Origin: Acidobacteriota bacterium
Lineage (GTDB): Bacteria > Acidobacteriota > Terriglobia > Acidiferrales > UBA7541
Length of the DNA stretch: 13,960 nucleotides
Direction of reading: 5' to 3'
Assembly (NCBI GenBank): GCA_003224195.1
Contig: QHYP01000109.1
Location: 1,623 to 15,582, forward strand
The notes under the pieces are model-generated. The model was given only the letters and a program-made list of their open reading frames with translations. It was not told the DNA's origin and ran no database searches. The translations under genes and the position numbers were made by a program. Within the stretch, counting starts at the first letter, position 1, and each line of letters opens with the position of its first letter. Of this stretch, positions 6,250 through 13,818 are shown in pieces.

Positions 6250-7535
6250 TTCTTCTTTTGCTGCTGGCCTTTAGCGCGCACCTTGCGGCTCAGCCGCAAG
6301 TCGGTCAAAACGCTCATCCGAGCGACATCGAACGGCTTGCTGCCGTTCAGAAGCTATACGAAGAAAAAAAATGGGAGGAAGTGGCGCGCCTGGCGCAGGG
6401 CCCGCCGGACCAGCCAGCGGAACTTGATTACCTTGCGGGGATGTCGTTGGCCCATCTCCAGCGCTGGCAAGAGGCGCGCGAATATTTCACGTCTGGCCAC
6501 AGGAAAGCGCCGCGCGACGCACGGTTCCTGGTCGAGCGCGCGGGCGTTTCCTACCGTTTGAACGATATTCCGAGCGCGAAGGCCGATTTGCACGCGGCTT
6601 TCCGCTTGAATTCGAAAGATTCTTATTCGCGGGAGTTCCTAGGCACGCTGTTTTTCCTCGACGGAAACCTTGAAGCAGCGCTGAAATACTGGAACGCGAT
6701 CGAGAAGCCGCGGCTCGCGTCGGTGCACTTCGATCCGCCGCCACATTTGAACGACAAGCTGCGCGAACGAGCGGTTACGTTTTCCGCGCCAGCCGTGCTG
6801 AATCCCGACGCGCTCCGGACGACGGAAGCGCGTCTCGAAAACCTCGGCGTGTTTGTGCGGGAAAAGGTGGAAGTGAAGCCATTGACGGAAGAAGGCTACA
6901 ACGCAGCGATCCGCACGACGGAACATGCCGGATGGCGCGACGGACCGCTCGTGGGAACGGTATCCCTGTTTCGCGGGGTGTTCTACGAAACCGTTTATCC
7001 GGAGTTTTACAATCTGGCGGGCTCGGCGAGGAATGTGACTTCGCTTCTGCGCTGGGACGATCAGAAGCGGCGCGCCGGGGGAACATTTTCGACCCCCGTG
7101 GCAGGGAGTCCTGGCCTGCGATTCCGATTCTTCCTGGATGCACGCAACGAGAACTGGAATCTGTCGCGGACGTTCTTTGGGACGACAACCCCGCTTGAGG
7201 ATTTGAACCTGCGGACGCTCGCCGGGGGCGTGGCGATTCGTATGGTGGTGAACGGCCGATGGAGCTGGAGCAACGGCGTGCAAGCGATCGCGCGAAGATT
7301 CCGAAATTTGAGCAGCGGCATTTCCCCTGCGGCGCTTCCGTTTTTCACAAACGGCACGACGGTGGAGGCGTGGGCGCGGGTGGAGCATGCGTTGCTGCGC
7401 ATGCCCGAGCGGCGATTCACTTTGGATTCGACTGGCGAAGTGAAAGCTGGCCGGGGGCTCTCCGATGCGCTGGGTGGGTTCGCGACCTTGAGCGGCTCGC
7501 TACGAGAGCACTGGCTGCCGCGCGCGCGAAGATGA
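6246..7535 (+). CDS. TPR plus outer-membrane beta-barrel protein, N-terminal part of a frameshifted gene
   Basis: This piece is 429 residues and ends at a TGA. The GTG at 6246 overlaps the peptidase stop by 4 nt and starts a signal peptide (MILLLLLAFSAHLAAQ), so it is preferred to the internal ATG at 6195. Residues 28-150 hold about three TPR units (VQKLYEEKKWEEVARLA, YLAGMSLAHLQRWQEAREYF, LVERAGVSYRLNDIPSAKAD and so on). From about 200 onward the sequence is beta-rich and amphipathic, as in an outer-membrane barrel preceded by a small periplasmic domain. The frame is lost at (CG)5 (7519-7528). The missing C-terminus is encoded immediately afterwards in the +1 frame (7543-7944). Adding one CG restores LPRAREDDYEVLGQLR and a 566-residue protein. 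Confidence 0.75.
   Translation: MILLLLLAFSAHLAAQPQVGQNAHPSDIERLAAVQKLYEEKKWEEVARLAQGPPDQPAELDYLAGMSLAHLQRWQEAREYFTSGHRKAPRDARFLVERAGVSYRLNDIPSAKADLHAAFRLNSKDSYSREFLGTLFFLDGNLEAALKYWNAIEKPRLASVHFDPPPHLNDKLRERAVTFSAPAVLNPDALRTTEARLENLGVFVREKVEVKPLTEEGYNAAIRTTEHAGWRDGPLVGTVSLFRGVFYETVYPEFYNLAGSARNVTSLLRWDDQKRRAGGTFSTPVAGSPGLRFRFFLDARNENWNLSRTFFGTTTPLEDLNLRTLAGGVAIRMVVNGRWSWSNGVQAIARRFRNLSSGISPAALPFFTNGTTVEAWARVEHALLRMPERRFTLDSTGEVKAGRGLSDALGGFATLSGSLREHWLPRARR
7519..7528 (+). other. (CG)5 run at the frameshift point
   Basis: Five CG dinucleotides in a row. With five, the frame ends at the TGA at 7533-7535. With six, the reading continues into the next frame and the total coding length becomes an exact multiple of three (1701 nt). 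This is a typical slippage or basecalling site. Confidence 0.6.
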
Positions 7536-7542
7536 CTACGAA

Positions 7543-7944
7543 GTGCTGGGACAACTGCGGGCGGCGGACACCTTCGGCCGCGTTACGCTTGACCAGCTTT
7601 TTCAGCTTGGCGTGGAACGCGACAATGATCTCTGGCTGCGCGGGCATGCGGGGACAACGGACAGCCGCAAGGGCCGCGCACCGCTCGGGCGGCGATATGT
7701 TCTGCTCAACTCGGAGATCGACAAGCATGTCTATGATGGCGGACTGATTGCGCTGAAGCTCGGACCCTTTGTGGATACAGGCGCGATCGCCGACGCGACT
7801 GGACTGTTCGGTTCGCAACGCTGGCTCTGGGACATCGGCGTGCAAGGCAAGGTCCGCATCTTCGGGAGACTGAGTGTACTTCTGTCCTACGGCCGGGACC
7901 TGCGGACGGCGCAGAACGTCTTCTACGCGACCGCGAGCCGTTAG
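7543..7944 (+). pseudogene. C-terminal barrel segment of the frameshifted TPR/Omp85-like gene
   Basis: The segment is 133 codons and begins with an internal GTG. The frame continues upstream to the CG run without a stop, and no SD is present, so it is not an independent gene. The sequence (RDNDLWLRGHAGTTDSRKGR, then ALKLGPFVDTGAIAD and LLSYGRDLRTAQNVFY) resembles the end of surface-antigen/Omp85 barrels. In those, an LRG motif is followed by a strand ending in GxFVDxG and a last amphipathic strand. The barrel therefore appears complete once the shift is corrected. If the frameshift is real in the genome, the peptidase cassette has lost its barrel; if it is a sequencing error, this is simply the last quarter of the preceding gene. 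Confidence 0.65.
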
Positions 7945-8039
7945 CGTATCCCTCGTGGAATTTACGAAGGCGTTCAGGCGCAAGCGAGCCAAGACGGTGA
8001 GCGGAGAGCTGGCTGGCAAGATTTGGTAGTATCCGGGCG

Positions 8040-8462
8040 ATGCCTACCGTGCCGCGAATCGCAATCTTCCTCGTTTTGTTTGGAGCATTGGGCTATTTCA
8101 TCTGGGACCAACTGCAGGGGCAGCCGTGGACATGGATGCAAACGGTAGGAATTTGCCTGATGATTCCGGGTTTCCTCCTCTGGCTGACGGCGCACATCCA
8201 GCTCGGTACGTCGTTTTCGCTCACGCCGCAGGCGAGAAAGCTGGTTACGCGCGGGGTCTACTCCAAGATCCGCAACCCGATTTACATCTTCAGTTTGGTG
8301 TTCCTGACGGGTCTGGCACTCCTCGTGCGAAGACCTTTGCTGCTGGCGCTGGGCGTCGTGATCGTGCCGATGCAGATCGTGCGGGCGCGACGCGAGGCGG
8401 CAGTTTTGGAGGAAAAATTTGGCGAAGAATACCGTCAGTATCGCGCGCGGACGTGGTTTTGA
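8040..8462 (+). CDS. Isoprenylcysteine carboxyl methyltransferase (ICMT/PEMT)-family membrane protein
   Basis: The product is 140 residues with about three to four transmembrane helices: roughly 7-24, 33-53, and a pair within 80-114. The signature block LVTRGVYSKIRNPIYIFSLV (68-87) and the C-terminal RREAAVLEEKFGEEYRQY (117-134) are the S-adenosylmethionine-binding core seen in bacterial ICMT/phospholipid-methyltransferase relatives. Eukaryotic members methylate prenylated cysteine, but bacterial homologues of this size have diverse or unknown substrates, often lipids. The ATG at 8040 has no SD. A TAGTAT at 8027-8032 would start transcription almost at the ATG, so a leaderless message is possible. 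The gene stands alone, 95 bp after the barrel fragment. Confidence 0.85.
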   Translation: MPTVPRIAIFLVLFGALGYFIWDQLQGQPWTWMQTVGICLMIPGFLLWLTAHIQLGTSFSLTPQARKLVTRGVYSKIRNPIYIFSLVFLTGLALLVRRPLLLALGVVIVPMQIVRARREAAVLEEKFGEEYRQYRARTWF

Positions 8463-8530
8463 ATTGCCGCCAAGAAAGTGGGATGCTTCGCCTTCGTCGA
8501 ACGCCCGGCAGGCAGTGTCTGAAACCTGCG

Positions 8531-8929
8531 TTACGGTGCGGCGCACGGACCACCGGCACGACCACCGGCGTGGCCTCCGCCGGGATGCAGCTCGCGTTGG
8601 CAGGCCTTCAATGCTTCAAACTGCTCCGGCGTCATGAGCGATTGCACCTGCTCGTGCAGGTTCTGGTGAATCTGTTTGATCCTCTCGCGCCTTTGCTTGT
8701 CGCTGAGAGAAGAATCCGCACAGACGCTGCGGATCTGGGAATGGGCTTCCTGCTCGAGGGCCTTTCGCTTATGGACGACTTCTCGCGAAATGCCTGCTTT
8801 CTCCGCGCAGGACTGATGACGTCCTGAGCGGCGCCCTTGCGCCGGAGGGAGATTCTGCGCCCTCACCAAAACAGGGCAGAGAGCCACGAAGAGGCTCACG
8901 GCAGAGACTAAGCGGCTGTTGCGCGACAT
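8531..8929 (-). CDS. Exported Spy/CpxP-like helical protein
   Basis: The product is 132 residues. The ATG at 8929 has a strong GGAGGTG SD and starts a signal peptide (MSRNSRLVSAVSLFVALCPV, then LVRAQ). The mature part is strongly helical and charged (residues 45-110: EVVHKRKALEQEAHSQIR, then SDKQRRERIKQIHQNLHEQV). It includes SLMTPEQFEALKAC, which resembles the LTxxQ motif of periplasmic Spy/CpxP-type chaperones and metal-stress proteins. The last 18 residues are Gly/His-rich (HPGGGHAGGRAGG) and end in a Pro-Cys-containing tail that could bind metal. The family call is moderate: the pattern fits but the similarity is loose. It converges with the ICMT gene (68 bp apart) and is divergent from the HELCE gene. 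Confidence 0.75.
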   Translation of the reverse strand: MSRNSRLVSAVSLFVALCPVLVRAQNLPPAQGRRSGRHQSCAEKAGISREVVHKRKALEQEAHSQIRSVCADSSLSDKQRRERIKQIHQNLHEQVQSLMTPEQFEALKACQRELHPGGGHAGGRAGGPCAAP

Positions 8930-8947
8930 GGGGACACCTCCACTTCG

Positions 8948-8995
8948 TCACTATAACCCGGATGCACTGCCGAAGTTGCGGAGCTAAGATAGTGA
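8948..8995. promoter_or_regulatory. Symmetric divergent promoter region with 7-bp inverted repeat
   Basis: TCACTAT (8948-8954) and ATAGTGA (8989-8995) are a perfect inverted repeat 34 nt apart, between the divergent Spy-like and HELCE genes. On the minus strand the left arm gives TATAGT, and on the plus strand the right arm gives GATAGT. Each is at a suitable distance to be a -10 for its own gene (leaders of about 14 and 31 nt). No clear -35 elements are present, so an activator or shared regulator could be involved. Confidence 0.35.
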
Positions 8996-9030
8996 GCTTG
9001 AAGAAACGGCATCGAAGCATGGAGAAAACC

Positions 9031-9816
9031 ATGGCGACTCGGCCGCAGATTCTTCGCCCGATTTCGCCCGCGCAAACCGATCCGATCCGAATCGTGCCCC
9101 TGCATTTTCCTTCGCCGGGGATCACGGCGGCGCCGGCGGCAGCGCCGCAGCTCACCTATCGGAACGGGCCGCTGCTGACTGCAGTGGAAGTCTTCACCGT
9201 GTTCTGGGGAACCGGCTGGGACGCGGCTCCCATGAACGCGTTGATGCGCGACCTGAACGTGTTTTTCGACGAAATCCTGGACGGCGTGTTGATGGACCAG
9301 TTGGCGGAGTACAGCGTGCCGGGTCAAACGATTGGTCATGGGCGGCACACGGGCAGCACCGTACTCGTGGCCCCGGCGCTCGGGGCCTCGGTGACTGACC
9401 GGACCATTCAGCACGTGCTGGAGCAGGAGATTTCGACGAACAGCGCCTTCCCGCAGCCGAACGCGAATAGGCTGTACTTCCTGTACGTGCCGCCGAACGT
9501 GCGCGTGGTGCAGGGCGGCTCCGCATCGTGCCAGGCCTTCTGCGGCTATCACAACGACATCAATGGACAGATTTTTTATGCGGTGATGCCGTATCCGGGT
9601 TGCAGCGGCTGCATGGGCGGCCTGCAGCAATTCGAAGCGCTAACATCAACCAGTTCGCATGAACTTTGCGAGGCCATCACCGACCCCATCCCGGGAAAGG
9701 GATGGTATGACGATGTGCACGGCGAGATCGGCGACATCTGCGCGTGGAAGACAAAGAAGATCAACAACTACGTCGTGCAGTTGGAGTGGTCGAACGCGGA
9801 AAACAAGTGCCTCTGA
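9031..9816 (+). CDS. Putative metalloprotein/metallopeptidase-like protein with HELCE motif
   Basis: The product is 261 residues. The ATG at 9031 follows GGAGA at the right distance and is preferred to ATGs at 8962 and 9019. There is no obvious signal peptide at the N-terminus. The core starts with RNGPLLTAVEVFTVFWGTGW (44-63). The most telling part is SSHELCEAITDPIPGKGWYD (208-227) followed by GEIGDICAW (231-239). H210, E211 and E214 fit an HExxE zinc-binding pattern, with D218 and the GEIGD acid as extra candidate ligands. Plant EXORDIUM/PHI-1 proteins have a similar HELAE...EIADLC pattern, so this may be a bacterial relative. Cysteines at 167, 171, 191, 194 and 213 are also present. Peptidase activity is not established. 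Confidence 0.75.
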   Translation: MATRPQILRPISPAQTDPIRIVPLHFPSPGITAAPAAAPQLTYRNGPLLTAVEVFTVFWGTGWDAAPMNALMRDLNVFFDEILDGVLMDQLAEYSVPGQTIGHGRHTGSTVLVAPALGASVTDRTIQHVLEQEISTNSAFPQPNANRLYFLYVPPNVRVVQGGSASCQAFCGYHNDINGQIFYAVMPYPGCSGCMGGLQQFEALTSTSSHELCEAITDPIPGKGWYDDVHGEIGDICAWKTKKINNYVVQLEWSNAENKCL

Positions 9817-9849
9817 TCGCCGGTAAAGCGCCGTCCTCCGGAAGCCGCT

Positions 9850-12800
9850 TCAGTTCGCCGGGCGCGGGGCAAACTTTGCAAGTAAGGCCGCGCGGTTGCG
9901 GCGAAGATTGCGGCCGCTTCGTTCTTCCGGATAGGGGACATCCGAGCCCTTCAATCCTTCCCAAAGTGCGCGATTAAAAAGCGGTGTGTCGAGCTTGTCT
10001 TCCACGTGGAAGTCGAGGCCACGCATTTTTTCTTCCCAATACGCGGCGTCGTGGCGCGGCGCGGTGTACGCCGAAGCCGCAGACTTCGGCGCCTCGCCAG
10101 CAGCGCGCGGCGGCAGTGGCAATCGCGTGGTGCGCAAAACCTCCGGCACTCGCGCGGCAAACGCCCAGTCCGAGGGCGAGGTCTCGAAGACATCGGTCAT
10201 GGGCTCGACGGCGGCGTCGAACAGGCTCAGCGGCTCGATGCCGAGGAGCTCTTCCATCGTGCGGAGGAAATGCACCGTGGTATAGCGCGTGGCGACGACC
10301 GCGCCGCGTCGCACATAGGCTCCCGCGACAAACGCAATCGTGCGCTGCGCGTCCACGTGGTCGGGGCCATCCTGGGCGTCGTCTTCGGTGATGAAAATGA
10401 TCGTGTCGTCCTTGTAGCGGCTCCGCGACACCTTCTCCGCGACAAGGCCGACAGCGTAGTCGTTGTCAGCGATTTCGGCTTCGACCGTGTTGATGCCGCA
10501 AAGCCCCTGGGCAAACGAGCCGAAATGGTCGTGCGGCAGGCGAAGGAGGGTCAGCGCTGGCAAATTTCCGCTGCGCTCGAATTCGTCGAATTCGCGGGCC
10601 CACCCCTGATAGAGAAAGAAATCGGACTGCCGTTGGTCGAAACCATGGAAATAGGGGTCGGTGACGTCGCCGAGCGAGGCCTTTGTGGGATGCGCGACGA
10701 CGGTTTTTGTTTTCCAGGGCATTTGCACTTCGGCTTCGTCCGGCGAACCGGGAGCAGGGAGTTGAGGGTTGGTGAGATTGAGGAAGAAGCCGTAATTGCG
10801 AAGGGAAATGCCGGCGCGGCGGGCGGCGTCCCATAAATAGCCCGCGCCGCCTTGCTCTCCAGCGCTCTCCGGCTCCGAAATGTCGGCGGTTCCCGGAAGA
10901 AGATCCGGATCATCGGGGACTCGTGGATCTTCCGCGCGGCGCTCCTCGAGGCTCCCAACTCCAACATTGATCCCGCGGTTCGTGCCTTCAAAATCATAGT
11001 CCAGGCCGCGGTCGGCGTAATTGATGGAGACATTCTCCTGCACGGGTTCCGTGACGCGCGCAGCCGTGGACCAGTTCCAGCCGTCGCCGCTCACGCCGCC
11101 GCTGGCGTAGAAATTGTCGAGCGTGACGAATTGGCGGGCGAGCCGGTGATGATTCGGCGTCAACCCCTCCGGAAAAAGAGTCAAGCGGGGGTCGCCATTG
11201 CCTTTTTCGAGATCACCAAGTACCTGATCGTAGGTGCGATTCTCTTTGAGGATGAAGATCACATGATGCACGCGCGAGCGAAGCAGAGCCATCTTCTCGC
11301 GGTTGGCTCGATGATCCGGGGACTCGATCCAATGATTGTTCCGGGCCACTTGGCGAGTGAGCGCGTCGAGCTCCGCCGGAGCAGGCAACGGCAGCGTGAG
11401 AAGACCAGCCTGGCGGCGCTGCAGGACATATTGGTTTGCGGCACTGCACGCCTGATCGGAGCGGAGTTTCAAGGATGTGGAGTTGCGGCAGTTCACAGGA
11501 GAAGGCCCTGCGGGGCTGATGCTGTTGGAAACGTAGAGAGTTTGCCCGTCGCGGCTCACGCTGACAGAAGTCGGGTACCAGCCGGTGGGGATCAGGCCGA
11601 GGAGGCGGCTGCTGGAAGACCGCTCGTCGTCCTCTTTCGCGGACGCTTTTTGTGCCGGCGCGACGCCGGAGCCGAGCGCGATGACCGCGACGTCGTTGGC
11701 GCCGCCGCTGGTGACAAACAGCAGCCGCTCGTCTGGAGAAACCGCGAGGCTGTTCGGATTGCTGCCCTTCCAGCCTTTCGGATTGGCGAAGACAGCGGCG
11801 GGCGCGGTCACCGGAATTGTTTCGAGGATGCGGGCAGAATTCGTGTCCACGACAGCGACGCGGTCGTTGCCGTGAAGCGCAATGAAGAGGCGTGTGGCGG
11901 CGCGATTGAGAGTGATTCCCGCTGGTTGGCCGGGGAGCGCGATGCGTCGCGCGATTTTCAGGCCGTCTCGCAGGCTGAGCTCGACAAGTTCGCGGTCGCG
12001 CTCGCTTGAAACGAAAGCCGTCTGGTCATCTTTCCAGACGACGCAGAATGGGAATTCGCCGCCAGGAACGCCGTGCCTCGCGGAATCATTTTTTCCGGGG
12101 CGCAAATCCAGTTCGGCGGTTTTTTGGCGCGTTCCGAGATCCACGAGGCTGACCGAATCGTTTTCAAAATTTGTGGCGAGAAGCTTTGTGCCCGAAGAAT
12201 TCACGGCAATCCCCGCAACCATCGGCTTGATGTTGATGCCGAGACCCTTTGTGTGTCCCAGGCTGATCGTCGGAGAAGTTTCCTTCCATGCTCCAGCGTC
12301 GCGCTCGAATACAACGAAAGCCGTCTGGTCATCTTTCCAGACGACGCAGAATGGGAATTCGCCGCCAGGAACGCCGTGCCTCGCGGAATCATTTTTTCCG
12401 GGGCGCAAATCCAGTTCGGCGGTTTTTTGGCGCGTTCCGAGATCCACGAGGCTGACCGAATCGTTTTCAAAATTTGTGGCGAGAAGCTTTGTGCCCGAAG
12501 AATTCACGGCAATCCCCGCAACCATCGGCTTGATGTTGATGCCGAGACCCTTTGTGTGTCCCAGGCTGATCGTCGGAGAAGTTTCCTTCCATGCTCCAGC
12601 GTCGCGCTCGAATACGTGGATCGAGTCGTCCATGCCCCCGGAAACGTAGAACGCACGGCTATCCGGCCGCCATGCCACGCCGAAGTAGGTGTTCGGCACG
12701 CGGAGAACTTGCGTCTTGCGCGGCGTGCGCTGCGAGATGTCGTAGACGAAGACGTATTCATCGGACGCGGCGCGATCCCGCTTCCCGGATTGGTCATTCA

Positions 12801-13098
12801 AGCGGTTATAGCCGCTGGTAAGAACAAGCAGCGTGCGCCTATCCGGACTCGTTAGCGTGGCGACGGCGTTCGCCGCACGAAAGTCGGGATAGGAGGCAAG
12901 CCCGGGATCGAGCGCCGCAAATTGTGCGCCGGGCGCGGCCGTTGGAGTGATCTCCATTCCCGTCGGAAGTGGCAGGGGCTGTTGCTTCGGCGGGCGCTCT
13001 TCAGAAAAGACCGCGGTGGGTTTGACGGATAGAGAAAAAAGCGCAATAAGCAAAAGGAAAACGCGAAACGAAGGTCGGGAAATGCGTTGGATAGCCAC
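9850..13098 (-). CDS. YVTN/SMP-type beta-propeller fused to phosphoesterase (PF04185-like) domain
   Basis: The product is 1082 residues, initiated by a GTG at 13098-13096. This is the only plausible start below an in-frame stop, and a GGGGGA precedes it at about 9 nt. A signal peptide spans about 1-32. Residues about 75-520 form beta-propeller repeats of the YVTN/YncE type (SPDRRTLLV, NSSGTKLLATNFENDSVSLVD, SPDERLLFVTSGGANDVAVI, SRDGQTLYVSNS). Residues about 610-985 are a phosphoesterase domain of the phospholipase C/acid phosphatase type, with HVIFILKENRTYDQVLGD (ENRTYD at 619-624), SGDGWNW (670-675), and ITEDDAQDGPDHVDAQRT near 903-919. The Glu/Asn and Asp residues are likely metal ligands; the substrate is unknown. 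Residues 162-262 and 263-363 are an identical tandem copy, so the normal protein would be about 981 residues. The gene converges with the HELCE gene, 33 bp apart. Confidence 0.9.
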   Translation of the reverse strand: MAIQRISRPSFRVFLLLIALFSLSVKPTAVFSEERPPKQQPLPLPTGMEITPTAAPGAQFAALDPGLASYPDFRAANAVATLTSPDRRTLLVLTSGYNRLNDQSGKRDRAASDEYVFVYDISQRTPRKTQVLRVPNTYFGVAWRPDSRAFYVSGGMDDSIHVFERDAGAWKETSPTISLGHTKGLGINIKPMVAGIAVNSSGTKLLATNFENDSVSLVDLGTRQKTAELDLRPGKNDSARHGVPGGEFPFCVVWKDDQTAFVVFERDAGAWKETSPTISLGHTKGLGINIKPMVAGIAVNSSGTKLLATNFENDSVSLVDLGTRQKTAELDLRPGKNDSARHGVPGGEFPFCVVWKDDQTAFVSSERDRELVELSLRDGLKIARRIALPGQPAGITLNRAATRLFIALHGNDRVAVVDTNSARILETIPVTAPAAVFANPKGWKGSNPNSLAVSPDERLLFVTSGGANDVAVIALGSGVAPAQKASAKEDDERSSSSRLLGLIPTGWYPTSVSVSRDGQTLYVSNSISPAGPSPVNCRNSTSLKLRSDQACSAANQYVLQRRQAGLLTLPLPAPAELDALTRQVARNNHWIESPDHRANREKMALLRSRVHHVIFILKENRTYDQVLGDLEKGNGDPRLTLFPEGLTPNHHRLARQFVTLDNFYASGGVSGDGWNWSTAARVTEPVQENVSINYADRGLDYDFEGTNRGINVGVGSLEERRAEDPRVPDDPDLLPGTADISEPESAGEQGGAGYLWDAARRAGISLRNYGFFLNLTNPQLPAPGSPDEAEVQMPWKTKTVVAHPTKASLGDVTDPYFHGFDQRQSDFFLYQGWAREFDEFERSGNLPALTLLRLPHDHFGSFAQGLCGINTVEAEIADNDYAVGLVAEKVSRSRYKDDTIIFITEDDAQDGPDHVDAQRTIAFVAGAYVRRGAVVATRYTTVHFLRTMEELLGIEPLSLFDAAVEPMTDVFETSPSDWAFAARVPEVLRTTRLPLPPRAAGEAPKSAASAYTAPRHDAAYWEEKMRGLDFHVEDKLDTPLFNRALWEGLKGSDVPYPEERSGRNLRRNRAALLAKFAPRPAN
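12010..12615. repeat. Perfect 303-bp tandem direct repeat (2 copies) inside the propeller gene
   Basis: Copy one is 12010-12312 and copy two is 12313-12615. They are identical at every base and directly abutting. The unit is 101 codons, so the frame is kept, and it encodes VFERDAGAWKET through WKDDQTAFV twice. A 10-nt match (gtcgcgctcg, 11995-12004 and 12298-12307) precedes each copy in register, separated from it by five differing bases. The shared sequence probably helped the misalignment. Identity across the whole unit points to a recent event or to an assembly artefact. Confidence 0.95.
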
Positions 13099-13294
13099 GA
13101 AATATTTTCCCCCGTCGGAAGTTATACCTCGGCACGCGACCGGCCGGGCCGCAAGGCATTGTACGTGAATTCGAACAGCCGGCTCGTCAATAGATATTCA
13201 CAAAACGCTAAAGTCAGTTGGGGTGACTCACGTCCGCCCCGACACTACGCGCGTCAAGAAGCGGCGACGTGCAGCCATAATCGCCGCAAACTTC

Positions 13295-13666
13295 TCAGCG
13301 GCCGTGGCGGAGATAAGCGTCGGTGCCGGCCAGCCAGTCCTCGCGCGGTGGAATGAAGATGTCGAGGTCCACTGTATCTTCGACCGCCCACGCCTCGTGC
13401 GGCATGTGGGGCGGGATGCAGAGGACCTCGCCGGCGTGGACGACAAGCTCCTTGCCGTCAATCGCGAACTTCAGCGCGCCCTCCAAAATGTAGGTAACCT
13501 GCTCGTTGTGGTGGTGGTGTAAAGGGACGTGCGCGCCTTTCTTCAAGAGCACGCGCGCGAGCATGACTTTGTCGCCGACGAGCATTTGGCGATCAATGAG
13601 CGGGTTCAGGAATTCTTTCTCGACCTCGCCCCATTTGAAAACTTTGAGTTGCGCCGTGTCGCTCAT
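13295..13666 (-). CDS. Single-domain cupin protein
   Basis: The product is 123 residues, a complete small cupin. Motif 1 reads GAHVPLHHHHNEQVTYILEG (44-63), matching G-x5-H-x-H with the following Glu/Gln. H50, H52 and E55 are likely metal ligands. Motif 2 is GEVLCIPPHMPH (79-90), matching G-x5-P-x4-H, with H90 the remaining ligand. The protein has no signal and is cytosolic. Small cupins of this type often act as sugar-phosphate or carotenoid-type isomerases, oxygenases or metal-dependent sensors, and the sequence does not specify which. The ATG at 13666 follows GGGGAA at about 8 nt. The gene lies 196 bp upstream of the phosphoesterase gene and 152 bp below the aminotransferase, all on the same strand. 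Confidence 0.9.
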   Translation of the reverse strand: MSDTAQLKVFKWGEVEKEFLNPLIDRQMLVGDKVMLARVLLKKGAHVPLHHHHNEQVTYILEGALKFAIDGKELVVHAGEVLCIPPHMPHEAWAVEDTVDLDIFIPPREDWLAGTDAYLRHGR

Positions 13667-13692
13667 TTGGAAGTTCCCCGCTGGGGTATCTT

Positions 13693-13705
13693 GTTATTCC
13701 ATAAC
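13693..13705. promoter_or_regulatory. Short palindrome gttat-tcc-ataac upstream of the cupin gene
   Basis: A perfect 5-bp dyad with a 3-nt centre, about 27 bp above the cupin start. It could be a small operator, but a dyad of this size can occur by chance and no clear promoter hexamers flank it. Confidence 0.2.
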
Positions 13706-13818
13706 CGCGCAGTTCTGTCGAGTGGGCAAAGAAAAATAGGGGTTCTTCGAGCAAGGGACGAGAAAAAGAAAATACACTTGCGTTTCGCTCGGAATGAAGA
13801 CAGCTGAGAAGGAAAGCT

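Noticed and set aside
10006..12009. Long plus-strand ORFs (10006-10836, 10852-12009) opposite the phosphoesterase gene
   Set aside because: They are shadows of the coding strand with no domain match. The opposite strand carries clear propeller and phosphoesterase motifs.
12010..12615. Tandem repeat considered as a CRISPR-like or satellite array
   Set aside because: There are only two 303-bp copies with no spacers, and they are fully within the coding frame. It is a gene-internal duplication.
13158..13190. TTGACG and TACAAT on the minus strand upstream of the phosphoesterase gene
   Set aside because: The hexamers are good but the spacer is 21 nt, too long for a standard sigma70 promoter.
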